Positions 53,901-62,988 of a DNA stretch of 64,000 nucleotides are shown piece after piece. Below the pieces are notes generated by a model. That model saw only the letters and a program-made list of their open reading frames with translations, was not told where the DNA came from and searched no databases. Each line of letters starts with the position of its first letter. The first letter of the stretch is position 1. The position numbers and the translations under genes were made by a program. The DNA is from Saprospiraceae bacterium. GTDB lineage: Bacteria > Bacteroidota > Bacteroidia > Chitinophagales > Saprospiraceae. The stretch covers positions 248,001 to 312,000 of the forward strand of contig JADKBS010000007.1 in the NCBI GenBank assembly GCA_016714985.1. The letters run 5' to 3'.

Positions 53901-56900
53901 CATTAGCGCTCCAGTTGCAGACATCGAAGCACCGACACAACTCAATTGCACTACCACAGCCTTTGTTTTGGATGGCACTGGCTCCTCACTTGGAAATGGG
54001 TTTGGCTATCAGTGGTATTTGAACGGGAGTGCTATCCCTAATGCAAATTCAACCAGTTTGCAAGCTTCCAACCCTGGCAACTACCAGTTGGAAGTTGAGA
54101 ATCTGGCAAATGGCTGCAAATCAGAAGCGGCAGTCATCGTTTCACAGGACATTCAACCGCCCCAAGCAAACGCATCGGTCAACGGCCAGTTGGATTGTAT
54201 TCAAAACTCGGTTGCGCTGGCGGGAAATGTGCTGGGAAATGCCAACGATTTCAGTTACCAATGGACAACCACGAACGGTGTTTTCAACGGAAGCACCACT
54301 GAGCTAAATGCAACAGCTGCTGCTCCAGGTCTGTATTTGCTGCTAGTTACAAGTTTGGAAAATGGCTGTTCCGACACGGCTCAAGTACAGGTTTTGCAGA
54401 GCAATGACCTTCCCATCGTGGACATAGTGGCCAACGGCACCCTCGATTGCAACACTGAAAGCTTGCTTTTGGATGCCACCCCCTCAAGTCAAGGCGCTGG
54501 TTTTAGCTTTCTATGGTCAACCTCCAATGGCAGTTTCCTTTCTGGACAAAACAGCCTAACGCCTATTGTTAATGCCCCTGGAACCTATCTGCTCACCATT
54601 TTCAATGCAGCTAATAATTGCCAAACCCAAGGCAGCGTCACGGTGGCGCCAAATGACAATACCCCTACCATTACAATCCCAACTCAGCCCATGATTGACT
54701 GTGGGAATTCGGAAGTCAATATTGAGGCGACAATCGGCAATATTCCACCAAGTACTAATTTGAGCTATGATTGGTCAACTTCAGATGGTGGAGTCAGTGG
54801 CCCTGTTGATGGGATTTCTATTGTTGCCACAGCGGCAGGAACCTATACCCTGGTTGTGACCAATGAGGAAAACGGATGCACTGTGGAAGCTACAGTTGCA
54901 GTGGAGGCAGATTTGGCGTTTCCCATGGCGGTCATTTCGCCGCCTGACACTATCAATTGCATAAACTCCTTCATCAAATTGAATGGTACTGCCTCAAGCC
55001 AAGGAGCCAACTATTCGTATGAATGGACGACAAGCAATGGAAGTATCCTTGGAAGTGCAAATGTGCTGAACCCGACTGTTGATGCTGCCGGAACCTATCA
55101 TCTAACCATAACCAACAATACAAACCAATGCACTACCATCGGCCAAGTGACGGTTTATGAAAACTTGGCGCTGCCATTTGCCACTGCACAAGCAATTGGA
55201 GAATTGAATTGCACGAACGTGGAACTGAACATGAGCGGTATTGGCAGCAGTATTGGGCCAGCTTATGCCTATGAATGGAACGGCCCCGGAATCGTATCTG
55301 GCGGAAACACGCTGACCCCATTGGTCAATGCACCTGGCGCTTACCAACTGGCTGTCACCAACCTGCAAAATGGTTGCTCTGCAATAGTCGAGGCATTTTT
55401 AGTTCAAAATACGGATGCCCCAATTGCAGAAGCTGGCTTAAATGCCGAGCTTTCGTGCCAATCGAATACTGTCACCCTCAATGGAAATGGATCAAGCTTG
55501 GGCCCCAATTTCATTTATGAGTGGGGCAGCCTAAATGGCATTATCATCAATGGGGCAACGACCTTGCAGCCAACTGTGAATGCTGTAGGTATTTACGAAT
55601 TGACGGTAACCGATACCTTGAATGGATGCAGAGCCTCCGACCTTGTGCAGGTCACACCAGATGAGGACATACCGACGGTCGTCATTGCCCAAGCCCCTAC
55701 CCTAACCTGTAGCATGGAGGAAGTCATTTTGAATGCTACTGCTTCGGATATGGGCACTGGCCTCGTTTTCGATTGGTCAACCCAAGATGGCTTTATAGTG
55801 ACAGGTAATAATGGGCTTCAACCAACGGTTAATCAGCCGGGAACCTATCTGCTTACCGTTACCAATACCCTCAACAATTGTAGTGGCACTGCCAATGTAG
55901 TGGTGGATTTGGACAATGACGTGCCAACTGCAGTAGCTGGGCAAGACGGTTTTTTGAATTGCTTGGAAAACTCCTTGCAATTGAATGGACTAGGCTCTGA
56001 AACAGGCACGGGAATTACCTACGCTTGGAGCACAGGGGATGGCAATATCAGTTTGGGGGCAAATACGCTTACACCTACTGTTGACCAACCGGGTACCTAC
56101 CAATTGTTGGTGACCAACATCACCACGGGCTGCACAAGCTCCGATGTGGTGGTGATAGGGCAGGATATAGAATTGCCAACGGCAGTTGCCGCTGTGCCAG
56201 ACAGCTTGGACTGCATCACCAATCAGGTTGCCTTGAATGGTCTTGGCAGTTCCACTGGTACACAATTTCAATATGGCTGGTCAACACTTGCTGGCAATAT
56301 TGTAAACGGCGCAAATACGCTCACCCCACAAGTGAACGAACCTGGCACTTACACCCTGACCGTCACCAATACCGCCAATTCATGTACTGAAACCGTCGAA
56401 ATAGAAGTAGCTCAAAACATTGCCTATCCGATTGCTGTGGCAAATGCAAATGGGCAAATAACCTGCAACACCAACACGGTTGGGTTGAATAGTGCAGGTA
56501 GTAGCCTCGGTAACGACTTCAGCTACCAATGGATCACAAACAACGGAAATATCGTTAGTGGGGCAAATTCTCAAAGCCCAGTGGTGGATGAGCCAGGAAG
56601 CTACACACTAACCATAACCAACAGCGAAAACGGCTGCTCTTCAAGCGATCTGGTTCAGGTATTGGCTGATCTGGCAGCGCCACAAGTTGCCATCGCCCCG
56701 CCGAGTCAATTGACTTGCAGCATCCATCAAGTGACCATACAGGGAACCATATTGCAAGGCGCCAACCTTAGCTACCTTTGGACGACAGCGGATGGGAACA
56801 TCGTATCAGGCTCAAACAACCTAAGCACACTAGTGGACGAACCAGGAGTTTATTTGCTGTTTGTAAGCAACAACGCCAATGGCTGCACCACCGAAAGCCA

Positions 56901-57951
56901 AACCACGGTTGGAATTGACACGATAAGCCCGCTGGCCGATGCCGGGGCACCGTTCCTGCTGAGTTGCAACGGACAAAACAACACCCTCGACGGCAGTGGA
57001 TCATCGGGCAACGGTACATTTGGCTTTACTTGGAATACACTTGATGGCACGATAACCACTGGTGCCAATTCTGCCATCCCGACCATTTCAGCGCCGGGGA
57101 CCTACCAGCTCATTGTTACTCAAAATAGCAATGGCTGCACCGCTTTGGACGAAGTGACCGTCGGTTCCGAACTTCCCGTTTCAACTCCATTGGTAACGCA
57201 ACCACTTTGTACGGGCACGCTCGGAAGTGTGGTGTTTACAAACGTTTTGGGAGGTTTGCCGCCTTACGCTTACTCCATCAATGGTGGAGATAGTTATAGC
57301 TTGCAACCCCTCTTCACCAACCTATTGCCCGGCGGCTATGATCTGGCGATTCAGGATGCAAATGGTTGCAGCCAAACGACCAGCATAGTCATTGAGCCAG
57401 CAGTTCAATTGAATTTGGAGATAGAACCTATCCAACTAATTGACCTTGGTGACAGCATCCAGTTGAACCTTGAACTGAACATACCCATTAGCGAAGTAGA
57501 AACCATTGAATGGACACCAGCTGATTTCCTTTCTTGTGCTGACTGCTTGAATCCAATGGCCTTGCCATTGCAGACCATCAGTTTCACAGTGACAGTCATT
57601 GATAAAAGTGGATGCGAAGACACTGCGCCGATTACCATATTGGTCAAAAAATCCAATGATGTCTATGTACCCAATGCTTTTTCGCCCAACGATGACGGCA
57701 TCAACGACAAGTTCACTGTTTTCTCCAACCTTGATTTGCCTGTCAAAGTCAAAACATTCATGGTTTTCAGCCGCTGGGGCGAGTCTGTCTATGAGGCTTT
57801 TGATTTCATGGCAAATGATCTGAACTATGGGTGGGATGGCTATTTCAAGGGAGAGGCGATGGATCCTGCTGTTTTTGTTTGGTATGCAGAGGTAGAATTC
57901 ATAGATGGCAGTTCACAATTATTGAAAGGAGGGGTCACCTTGGTAAAGTAG
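50995..57951 (+). CDS. Giant secreted adhesin-like protein with choice-of-anchor, SprB and 15 tandem Ig-like repeats and a type B T9SS domain
   Basis: The protein has 2318 aa from ATG 50995. An in-frame GTG 9 bases earlier is also possible. Signal peptide residues are about 1-25 (ending FAASQS). Residues about 135-380 form a choice-of-anchor L domain (FDFVPTGNTVSFDYVFASEE). A Calx-beta-like domain follows at about 395-495. Two SprB-type repeats lie near 660-810 (SWSNGLPNSPNISGLPAGSY). Fifteen Ig-like repeats of about 82 residues run from about 816 to 2055, and each ends near Y-x-L-x-V-T-N-x-x-N-G-C. Another SprB-type repeat and the sorting domain (YVPNAFSPNDDGINDKFTVF, FSRWGESVYE) close it. 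The architecture suggests a long surface fibre for adhesion or gliding. SprB itself is much larger and not orthologous. Confidence 0.88.
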   Translation: MRLILHTYTMAGLFLLGANFAASQSTTYLNLTGSQHREAIIFANQEQHIEVCGLTLGKTYQVWLNEPGGNPVIKLLGSTQAYSPSFSFVAAQNCHEFLAKKSNIAPSKSESTTWFSIGCKDCGKKGQAFDPGKIATQGVLSPQILINDIFLGGDCYEVSNLNAIGVGLGRGSFSDGNSTIGIPNGIILCTGDIADAAGPNNDDQAGLNIGGPSTDPDLEIFATANIQDVQGIEFDFVPTGNTVSFDYVFASEEYCEFVNTGMNDLFGFFISGPGINGSFSFNGENLATVPSTNLYVTIDNVNQLDNSAFFVPNRANCGATTNMTDIQYDGWTTVLTATANVIPCEQYHIRLVIADVGDGIFDSAVFLGAGSFNAGGDPETGNIEPSTGIQNFLEGCEPAHFTFYRDTDSDINQPVLIEITLLPSSTATEGVDFGVLPASVIIPAGQDSIVLPITLIADNISEVLESIQISVANGCECSSLEYSLTISDLPGFNAILPTVEVCEGNSVNLSPTISNGITGGAYTYQWSNGQITPSINITPTDGQLITVTITDQCGTEVLASTTANVIEIPSASLSAGGGNSCLGSASDEHVFSIEITGEPNWLISYTLDGITQSPIPVTSSPFQFSTSTPGSYIFTAVSTTTANCQGVAMGAANVFLGDIQNTVATTPIDCNTLGSITIATTGGSIPYLYSWSNGLPNSPNISGLPAGSYQVTVTDGNGCTALANGTIGSVPLISAVATASPVDCNTPNAGTINLGVTGGTPPYSFAWSNGLPSTQNQIGLGTGTYTVTITDGGNCTEVASATVTATSTLPTALAQANDSLDCEAVTIAVTGQGSELGNNINYLWTGPGIVGADDGIDIKVEEGGIYTLLVTNTSNGCTNTAIVMVEANQEVPVAQAIGGTITCLDGLIELNGGGSSQGANFTFEWTGTGIVAGGNTLNPTVNSQGVYTLTVTNETNHCEATTTAIVGIDISAPVADIEAPTQLNCTTTAFVLDGTGSSLGNGFGYQWYLNGSAIPNANSTSLQASNPGNYQLEVENLANGCKSEAAVIVSQDIQPPQANASVNGQLDCIQNSVALAGNVLGNANDFSYQWTTTNGVFNGSTTELNATAAAPGLYLLLVTSLENGCSDTAQVQVLQSNDLPIVDIVANGTLDCNTESLLLDATPSSQGAGFSFLWSTSNGSFLSGQNSLTPIVNAPGTYLLTIFNAANNCQTQGSVTVAPNDNTPTITIPTQPMIDCGNSEVNIEATIGNIPPSTNLSYDWSTSDGGVSGPVDGISIVATAAGTYTLVVTNEENGCTVEATVAVEADLAFPMAVISPPDTINCINSFIKLNGTASSQGANYSYEWTTSNGSILGSANVLNPTVDAAGTYHLTITNNTNQCTTIGQVTVYENLALPFATAQAIGELNCTNVELNMSGIGSSIGPAYAYEWNGPGIVSGGNTLTPLVNAPGAYQLAVTNLQNGCSAIVEAFLVQNTDAPIAEAGLNAELSCQSNTVTLNGNGSSLGPNFIYEWGSLNGIIINGATTLQPTVNAVGIYELTVTDTLNGCRASDLVQVTPDEDIPTVVIAQAPTLTCSMEEVILNATASDMGTGLVFDWSTQDGFIVTGNNGLQPTVNQPGTYLLTVTNTLNNCSGTANVVVDLDNDVPTAVAGQDGFLNCLENSLQLNGLGSETGTGITYAWSTGDGNISLGANTLTPTVDQPGTYQLLVTNITTGCTSSDVVVIGQDIELPTAVAAVPDSLDCITNQVALNGLGSSTGTQFQYGWSTLAGNIVNGANTLTPQVNEPGTYTLTVTNTANSCTETVEIEVAQNIAYPIAVANANGQITCNTNTVGLNSAGSSLGNDFSYQWITNNGNIVSGANSQSPVVDEPGSYTLTITNSENGCSSSDLVQVLADLAAPQVAIAPPSQLTCSIHQVTIQGTILQGANLSYLWTTADGNIVSGSNNLSTLVDEPGVYLLFVSNNANGCTTESQTTVGIDTISPLADAGAPFLLSCNGQNNTLDGSGSSGNGTFGFTWNTLDGTITTGANSAIPTISAPGTYQLIVTQNSNGCTALDEVTVGSELPVSTPLVTQPLCTGTLGSVVFTNVLGGLPPYAYSINGGDSYSLQPLFTNLLPGGYDLAIQDANGCSQTTSIVIEPAVQLNLEIEPIQLIDLGDSIQLNLELNIPISEVETIEWTPADFLSCADCLNPMALPLQTISFTVTVIDKSGCEDTAPITILVKKSNDVYVPNAFSPNDDGINDKFTVFSNLDLPVKVKTFMVFSRWGESVYEAFDFMANDLNYGWDGYFKGEAMDPAVFVWYAEVEFIDGSSQLLKGGVTLVK
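53440..57160 (+). repeat. Fifteen tandem ~245-bp repeats within the giant gene
   Basis: Each unit encodes about 82 residues beginning near LDC or LNC and ending near GTY-x-L-x-V-T-N-x-x-N-G-C. DNA identity is moderate, with recurring strings such as GGCAAATACGCT and GTGACCAATG, so recombination between units is possible. The number of units was counted by eye from the conserved ending motif. Confidence 0.75.
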
Positions 57952-58465
57952 TCTTTGAGAGAATAGAAAATTCAAATTTAAATTTTTAGTATTTTTATTT
58001 TAATAATAAGATTTGATTTTACTAGGGTTTTCGAAGCCTCTATTTTCCTTGGTGCAAAAAAAACCAAAGAATATTTGAAAATAATATAAATACTCTCGTT
58101 ATTTGTGCATCGAACTGATCCAAAACGAAAATACGGAGCCAACTTAACTGGCCCTCCTTTTTGCTTGTAAGCATCCTATAACCCACTATTGTGCAATTCT
58201 CGCACACAGAATTTTCCCACGAACATATCCATTGACGGCGTTTGCCGTCTCAGAGCCTGTTTATGCTTTTGCAAATTGGGCTTGAACCTGCCTTAACGGC
58301 TTTAACAACACTGTGCATTCACTTACCTTTTGCGTCCTCATTAACACGAGTGCCGCCTGTCATTTTTATTTTTTAACCAACCGACTACACACGTGCTTTG
58401 GGCATAGCCAATAATTTTCTTTATCTGCATGCCGACCAAGACACCGGTTCAACACATTTCTTGTT
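57952..58465. other. AT-rich intergenic region between two T9SS genes
   Basis: This 514-base region has no credible frame. A short GACGGC-GTTT-GCCGTC hairpin lies at 58234-58249, and an A/T-rich tract covers 57970-58090. No clear terminator for the giant gene and no full TANNTTTG box was found. Confidence 0.5.
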
Positions 58466-59614
58466 ATGAAAAATGCAATTATATGTTCATTCGCCCTATC
58501 CATGTTCATTTCAGTGCAGGTTCAAGCCCAATGCATCAAGGACATTCAGAACCTCATAGAGATGCCTGAACCTTGCTTTTTCATTGGCATGGTTGACTAT
58601 GATAACCCAGCGTGTTTTGATGCAAGCCAAAGTTCCAACTACAAATACAAATGGTGGATTACAGCTGCCGATAACGGAGAATTCATAGCCGTGTACGAAG
58701 GCTTTTCCTTTCAGCATACTTTCAAAAAATTTGGAGGCTATAAGTTTTGCCTTGAAATTGACAGGGATGACGACCCCTTCAACACTCCTGATGTGGTGGA
58801 TTGCGTCACCTACACAACGTGTCAAATTTGTACAGAAGACCGGATTGACATTGAGTACGTCAACTGTCCCTATGGCGGTGGGTGCGATATCAATGTCATC
58901 AGCAAAATACATGCAGAAAATGTGGTAGGCCTGAAGCCAACTGCAAAAATCATATTCTCCTACAACCCTACCCCACAAGAACTATTGGGTGGAGTTGAAC
59001 CTTATGACCTTGAGTACGACTACATAGCCGTGGATTTCGATGCCAATTCCGATTCCATTCAAATTTTCCAAAGCTTATCTGCCCCTTACAAGCGAGGTTG
59101 TTACACACCCAAAATCGTTTTTAGCCTATTGGATGGCTATGGCGCACATGGGATGGATGGCGTTGCTTGTAGGGAAATTGTATTGGAATCTGACCAGATT
59201 TTCAGGTGCATTGCATGTGGTAACGAAGATGGGGAATGCCGGGCCAGTGAGATGGCAACCGCTATTTCAAATGAGGATGGCACCTGTGATTTATTCACTT
59301 CCTGTAATTTGCTGAGAGAGGATGAAGCATCCATAGATGGCCACTCGGGCATGCACAATACGCAACAACTCAGGCTTTCGCCTAACCCAAGCTCTGACAA
59401 CCTTCATATTGATATTCCATTCTCGACAGCGGAAGATTGCCATATTTTGTTGCTCAACCCCCTTGGCCAGCAGGTGCTGAAGCTGTCATTACCTGCAGGT
59501 GAAAAACATACTGACCTTGACGTCAGCCAACTTACAAGCGGGCTTTATATCGTGGCTATTCTTGAAAATGGCCGGATTGCACAGTCCTCGCAAGTTATGG
59601 TTTCCAATTTTTAG
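58466..59614 (+). CDS. Secreted protein with a type A T9SS (Por) sorting domain
   Basis: This is a 382-aa exported protein with a signal peptide at residues 1-20 (VQA-QC). The N-terminal half (about 20-130) looks PKD-like (YKWWITAADNGEFIAVYEGF, FKKFGGYKFCLEI) and carries several cysteines. The middle has CPYGGGCDINVISK. The last 75 residues are the type A sorting domain: LRLSPNPSSDNLHIDIPF, LLNPLGQQVLK and LTSGLYIVAI. It has no clear catalytic motif. The domain differs from the type B domain of its neighbours. It follows the giant gene but is separated by more than 500 bases. Confidence 0.83.
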   Translation: MKNAIICSFALSMFISVQVQAQCIKDIQNLIEMPEPCFFIGMVDYDNPACFDASQSSNYKYKWWITAADNGEFIAVYEGFSFQHTFKKFGGYKFCLEIDRDDDPFNTPDVVDCVTYTTCQICTEDRIDIEYVNCPYGGGCDINVISKIHAENVVGLKPTAKIIFSYNPTPQELLGGVEPYDLEYDYIAVDFDANSDSIQIFQSLSAPYKRGCYTPKIVFSLLDGYGAHGMDGVACREIVLESDQIFRCIACGNEDGECRASEMATAISNEDGTCDLFTSCNLLREDEASIDGHSGMHNTQQLRLSPNPSSDNLHIDIPFSTAEDCHILLLNPLGQQVLKLSLPAGEKHTDLDVSQLTSGLYIVAILENGRIAQSSQVMVSNF

Positions 59615-59688
59615 TTTAATCCATACCAAAAGCCAATCTGTAGATAAACACTCATCCCTTTTCCTTCTCAGTGATAAAATTCCATCGA

Positions 59689-59709
59689 GCCGCTCCATTT
59701 TGGGGCGGC
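59689..59709 (+). terminator. Terminator of the type A T9SS gene
   Basis: GCCGCTCCA (59689-59697) pairs with TGGGGCGGC (59701-59709), with one G-T pair, followed by ATTTTTTATG. It is 75 bases after the stop at 59614 and just before the convergent gene end at 59728. Confidence 0.75.
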
Positions 59710-59727
59710 ATTTTTTATGAAGCCTGT

Positions 59728-60372
59728 TCAGAAACTCCAAGCAAGCCCAAACCTTAGGAAGAACTGCAACTTGAGCAGATAAAAGTCCTGGGCACCTCGC
59801 AATTCATCTGGAATGAATTCATTGAAAACGTATTCATCCCTAACTGCCAAGTTCAGCACATCGCAATAGGGCGAAAAGTCAAAATAAAGGTTTTTGTACA
59901 GTTGGTACTCAAGGTGTGGATTCAAGGCAAAACCAAGTCCGAGAACCTTGTTTTCAGTTGGTGACCCGTTCGGATTTAGTCCGTTCAATTGTTCCACGCC
60001 GTAATATCCCCTTGCTGAGATACCAGCCAAAAAACGAAATGAACTGTTCGGATTCCTTGTGAAGATTTTGCCGTACTCATATTTTGCACCAATGGAGAAT
60101 CGAGCATCCGTTCCCTCATTTGGGGAAGATTGGAACAGGAAATTGGTAATTTCAAATTCATGGTACTTCCCGTTCTGGAGGGAAACAAGGATGGCAGGTG
60201 AAACCCACTTAAATTCAAGTAGTTCTGTTGAAGTTCGATCAATAACAGGCACGCCCCTTGCGCCATTGGCCGCCAAGTGACCGTAAAGTTTGGCAGAGAT
60301 TCTCATTTGGCCAAAAGCGAGCATTGGCGCTGCTGCCAAAAAAAACAGGAAAATCGTGCGAAGTACATTCAT
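59728..60372 (-). CDS. Hypothetical exported protein, possibly an outer-membrane barrel
   Basis: This is a 214-aa protein from ATG 60372, overlapping the upstream stop by 4 bases. A signal peptide covers about residues 1-21 (PMLAFGQ). The rest has alternating hydrophobic strands and ends FFLRFGLAWSF, with a C-terminal Phe as in many outer-membrane barrels. It has no recognised domain. The overlap with the PLP-enzyme gene suggests co-translation, but the functional link is not clear. Confidence 0.65.
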   Translation of the reverse strand: MNVLRTIFLFFLAAAPMLAFGQMRISAKLYGHLAANGARGVPVIDRTSTELLEFKWVSPAILVSLQNGKYHEFEITNFLFQSSPNEGTDARFSIGAKYEYGKIFTRNPNSSFRFLAGISARGYYGVEQLNGLNPNGSPTENKVLGLGFALNPHLEYQLYKNLYFDFSPYCDVLNLAVRDEYVFNEFIPDELRGAQDFYLLKLQFFLRFGLAWSF

Positions 60373-61526
60373 GAGCAAACCGAATTTATTGCAGCCATTA
60401 AACGCATAAAATCGGTGCTGTCATTGTATAAATGCGGTGAAATCCTCATGGCCCCGCCCCGATAAGAAACATGCACGCCGCTTGATGAAGTCGCTTTTTT
60501 GACTGTTAACAAATCAAGCCCTTGTGGCAACCTTACCCCAACCAGATGACTGCCCCGCCATTCTCGCTCCTCAATTCCGAAACCTAAATCCAGCATTTCT
60601 TGAAGGTACGGTGCAGCAATTTGCCGGACGTAATCCTGAATGTTTGGCACTCCCCATTCCAGCAATAGTTCCAATGCTTTTGATAGCATTGGAACTGCAA
60701 TGAATTGGCTATTTTCACCCATGCAGTAACGATTGGCTGCAGGGTTATAGGATGGTTGGAAATTGGTCAAGTTCTCAAAATTCTCGCTTCCAAACCTGTT
60801 AATCCAGTTCTCCTCAATTGGGGTACCATTGTCAAACCGCTCTCCGAAATAAGCCAAGCCCAGGCCATAAGCGCCCATCAGCCATTTATAGCCTGCGCAG
60901 ACCAAGGCATCTGGTTGTATTTCAGCGACATCAAATGGCAGGGCACCTACCGATTGCGTGCCATCAATGATGAGTGCCGCACCGACATCATTCGTTCTGT
61001 TGCGTACGGCCTTAAGGTCGAACAGCGTGCCATCCGTCCAGTGTGCATGGGGCAAGGCAACCACTGCCGTTTGCTTGTCAATTGATTCCAATACCAATTG
61101 ATTCCACAACCTGCCACGACCTTCAATGTCAACCGGCCTCTTGACCACTTTAAGCGTTGCTCCATTTTCTTCAGCCAGCCGCTGCCAGGAATAGTAGTTG
61201 CTTGGAAAAATCTCGTCCACCACTACAATATTCTGCCCTCGGTGAACCACCAAGTTTTTTGCGGCGGAGGCAATTCCATATGAAACTGAGGGTACAAGGG
61301 CGATGCGTTGGGCATCAGGCACATTTACGAGGCTGGCGAATAACTTCTTGAGCTTTTCTACTGGCTCAAAAAAATCGGGAATCGTAATTTCCCAAGGACG
61401 TGCTTTCCGTAGCAGCCCATTGATGCCAGCTTGTTCCACTGGCCTCGACAAAGGCGACATGTAGGAACAGTTCAGGTAGGAAACCCCTTCTGGGATGGAA
61501 AATAGGTGTTTTTGGCAAAGAAGCAT
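60369..61526 (-). CDS. PLP-dependent class V aminotransferase family protein
   Basis: This is a fold-type I PLP enzyme related to cysteine desulfurases, isopenicillin N epimerases and kynureninases. Start 61526 (MLLCQKHLFSIPEGVSYLN) gives 385 aa, while the longer frame adds 17 residues upstream. The PLP-binding Asp is in AALIIDGTQSVGALPFDV (about D188), and the Schiff-base Lys is in VCAGYKWLMGAYGLG (about K214). The C-terminal SSGVHVSYRGGAMRISPHLY holds the carboxylate-binding Arg. No active-site Cys loop typical of NifS/SufS is evident, so desulfurase activity is not claimed. Confidence 0.88.
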   Translation of the reverse strand: MLLCQKHLFSIPEGVSYLNCSYMSPLSRPVEQAGINGLLRKARPWEITIPDFFEPVEKLKKLFASLVNVPDAQRIALVPSVSYGIASAAKNLVVHRGQNIVVVDEIFPSNYYSWQRLAEENGATLKVVKRPVDIEGRGRLWNQLVLESIDKQTAVVALPHAHWTDGTLFDLKAVRNRTNDVGAALIIDGTQSVGALPFDVAEIQPDALVCAGYKWLMGAYGLGLAYFGERFDNGTPIEENWINRFGSENFENLTNFQPSYNPAANRYCMGENSQFIAVPMLSKALELLLEWGVPNIQDYVRQIAAPYLQEMLDLGFGIEEREWRGSHLVGVRLPQGLDLLTVKKATSSSGVHVSYRGGAMRISPHLYNDSTDFMRLMAAINSVCS

Positions 61527-61573
61527 GGCGGTAAATATTGAGCATTGGTCATTGGCCAATGAATTATACCAAT

Positions 61574-61650
61574 CCACTGCTGGTTTTGTCGGAACAGCTT
61601 ACCAAAAGTTCTAAACTTTCGTTAAGCTGTTCCGACAAAACCAGTAGTGG
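61574..61650. repeat. 77-bp long hairpin (28-bp inverted repeat)
   Basis: Bases 61574-61601 pair with 61623-61650 over 28 bases with one G-T type mismatch. The 21-base loop has its own inner palindrome (AAAGTT and AACTTT). It has no U tract and lies between two genes transcribed leftward. Confidence 0.8.
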
Positions 61651-61668
61651 CAGCATATAGCCCGCAAT

Positions 61669-62988
61669 TTATCGCTTATTGGGCAAATGGTAGCTGATGC
61701 TTAACTGCAAAAGCCGGTTGAAATCAGCAGTCTTGTTTTTAGGCAGAACGTCAATCAACCCATACCTGAATTGTGATGCCAGGCTCAGTCGGTTCGTAAT
61801 TCGGTATTCTATGCCTACGGTTGACAGCAAATCAAAGGGCGCTACAGCATAATCGTTTGAGGTACCACTACCGTTTGATATTTCTGCATCGTTGGAAAAT
61901 CCTTTACTAGTCAAAGACAATTTTTCAAACACCCCACCTCCCACATAATCCGATTTGGCATTTAGTAGAGCGGATGCGTCAATTCCCATTTTCAAGCTGA
62001 ACCTGTTGTTAAAGGAGTAGGATAACCTCATAGGCACTGACAAGTAATGGAGGTTAAGCCCAGATTGACGGCTGGTTCGAACCACCGCATTTGAATTTGC
62101 GCTAACTCTGTCAGCGGCATCTAAGTTCGTACCATAAGAAACAACTTCTTCTGACACAGCGCCGCTGCCATCATATTGGTATCCGGCAAGCTCCACATTG
62201 AGTGGTTGTTGAACAAAAATATAGCCTAGTCCAAATTGCAAGTTAAACTTGTTATTTTGTAAAGGATTACCAACAAGAAGGCCAACCCCTACGCCCGACG
62301 CAGGATTGTCAACAGAACGCATGTAGCTTGCTTCGATGGCCATTCTTTTGCTATTTTTTTGTAATTGCGTTATCACCGCAATACTGGGCGCTGTGAATCC
62401 AACGGGAAAGCTGGCCATCCCAAACTGCTCAAGCGCATCGCTGGCTTCGGTTACTGGTAAAGTTTCATCCGATTTTGCCAAGGATGTTTCAATAAATTCT
62501 TGAAGCTGTTTACCTGAATCATTAGTAGCTAAAGGTAGTAGGCTTTCTTTTCGCTTCGTCAATGCGTTGCCAGTGATTTCATTTGGCGATAGTTGCTCCC
62601 CAACATGGTTGCTGTGCTTGATTTCCCGTCGGGCATCTTTCGCTACATTGGAAGCGGCAATGTTGTTATTTGCTTTTTTAGGCAAATCATTTTGCCCATT
62701 ATTCTTTGATTCCAAAGATGCTTGATTGCTATTGCCCATTGGGGATGCCTCCTCTGCTATTGGCTTGGAAACCTTGGTGGTTGACTGCACTGGTTTTCTA
62801 TTCCAAATAGCATAGCCTGTCCCAACCGATACGACAAAAAAGCTCATCACCATAAGCCACAAGTACCAACCGAACCCACGTCGGCGATCTGCTCCCGTCG
62901 TTGGCATCTCCGCATCAAGTTGCTTGCGCATCTCACCCCATGCGTAGTTGAGAAATGCATCGTCATTATGTATTCGTTTATCCTGCAT
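61669..62988 (-). CDS. Anti-sigma-like membrane protein with a C-terminal beta-barrel domain
   Basis: This is a 439-aa protein with a short cytoplasmic N-terminus (residues 1-40), one membrane helix (about 42-62), a long polar Asn/Lys-rich linker to about 210, and a C-terminal region of alternating strands (LQFGLGYIFVQQPL, GIEYRITNRLSLASQFRYGL), like small outer-membrane barrels. It overlaps the ECF sigma gene by 11 bases, and the pair probably forms a signalling unit in which it restrains the sigma factor. A chain with an inner-membrane helix and a possible outer-membrane barrel would have to span the periplasm. The N-terminal anti-sigma function is inferred from context. Confidence 0.7.
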   Translation of the reverse strand: MQDKRIHNDDAFLNYAWGEMRKQLDAEMPTTGADRRRGFGWYLWLMVMSFFVVSVGTGYAIWNRKPVQSTTKVSKPIAEEASPMGNSNQASLESKNNGQNDLPKKANNNIAASNVAKDARREIKHSNHVGEQLSPNEITGNALTKRKESLLPLATNDSGKQLQEFIETSLAKSDETLPVTEASDALEQFGMASFPVGFTAPSIAVITQLQKNSKRMAIEASYMRSVDNPASGVGVGLLVGNPLQNNKFNLQFGLGYIFVQQPLNVELAGYQYDGSGAVSEEVVSYGTNLDAADRVSANSNAVVRTSRQSGLNLHYLSVPMRLSYSFNNRFSLKMGIDASALLNAKSDYVGGGVFEKLSLTSKGFSNDAEISNGSGTSNDYAVAPFDLLSTVGIEYRITNRLSLASQFRYGLIDVLPKNKTADFNRLLQLSISYHLPNKR

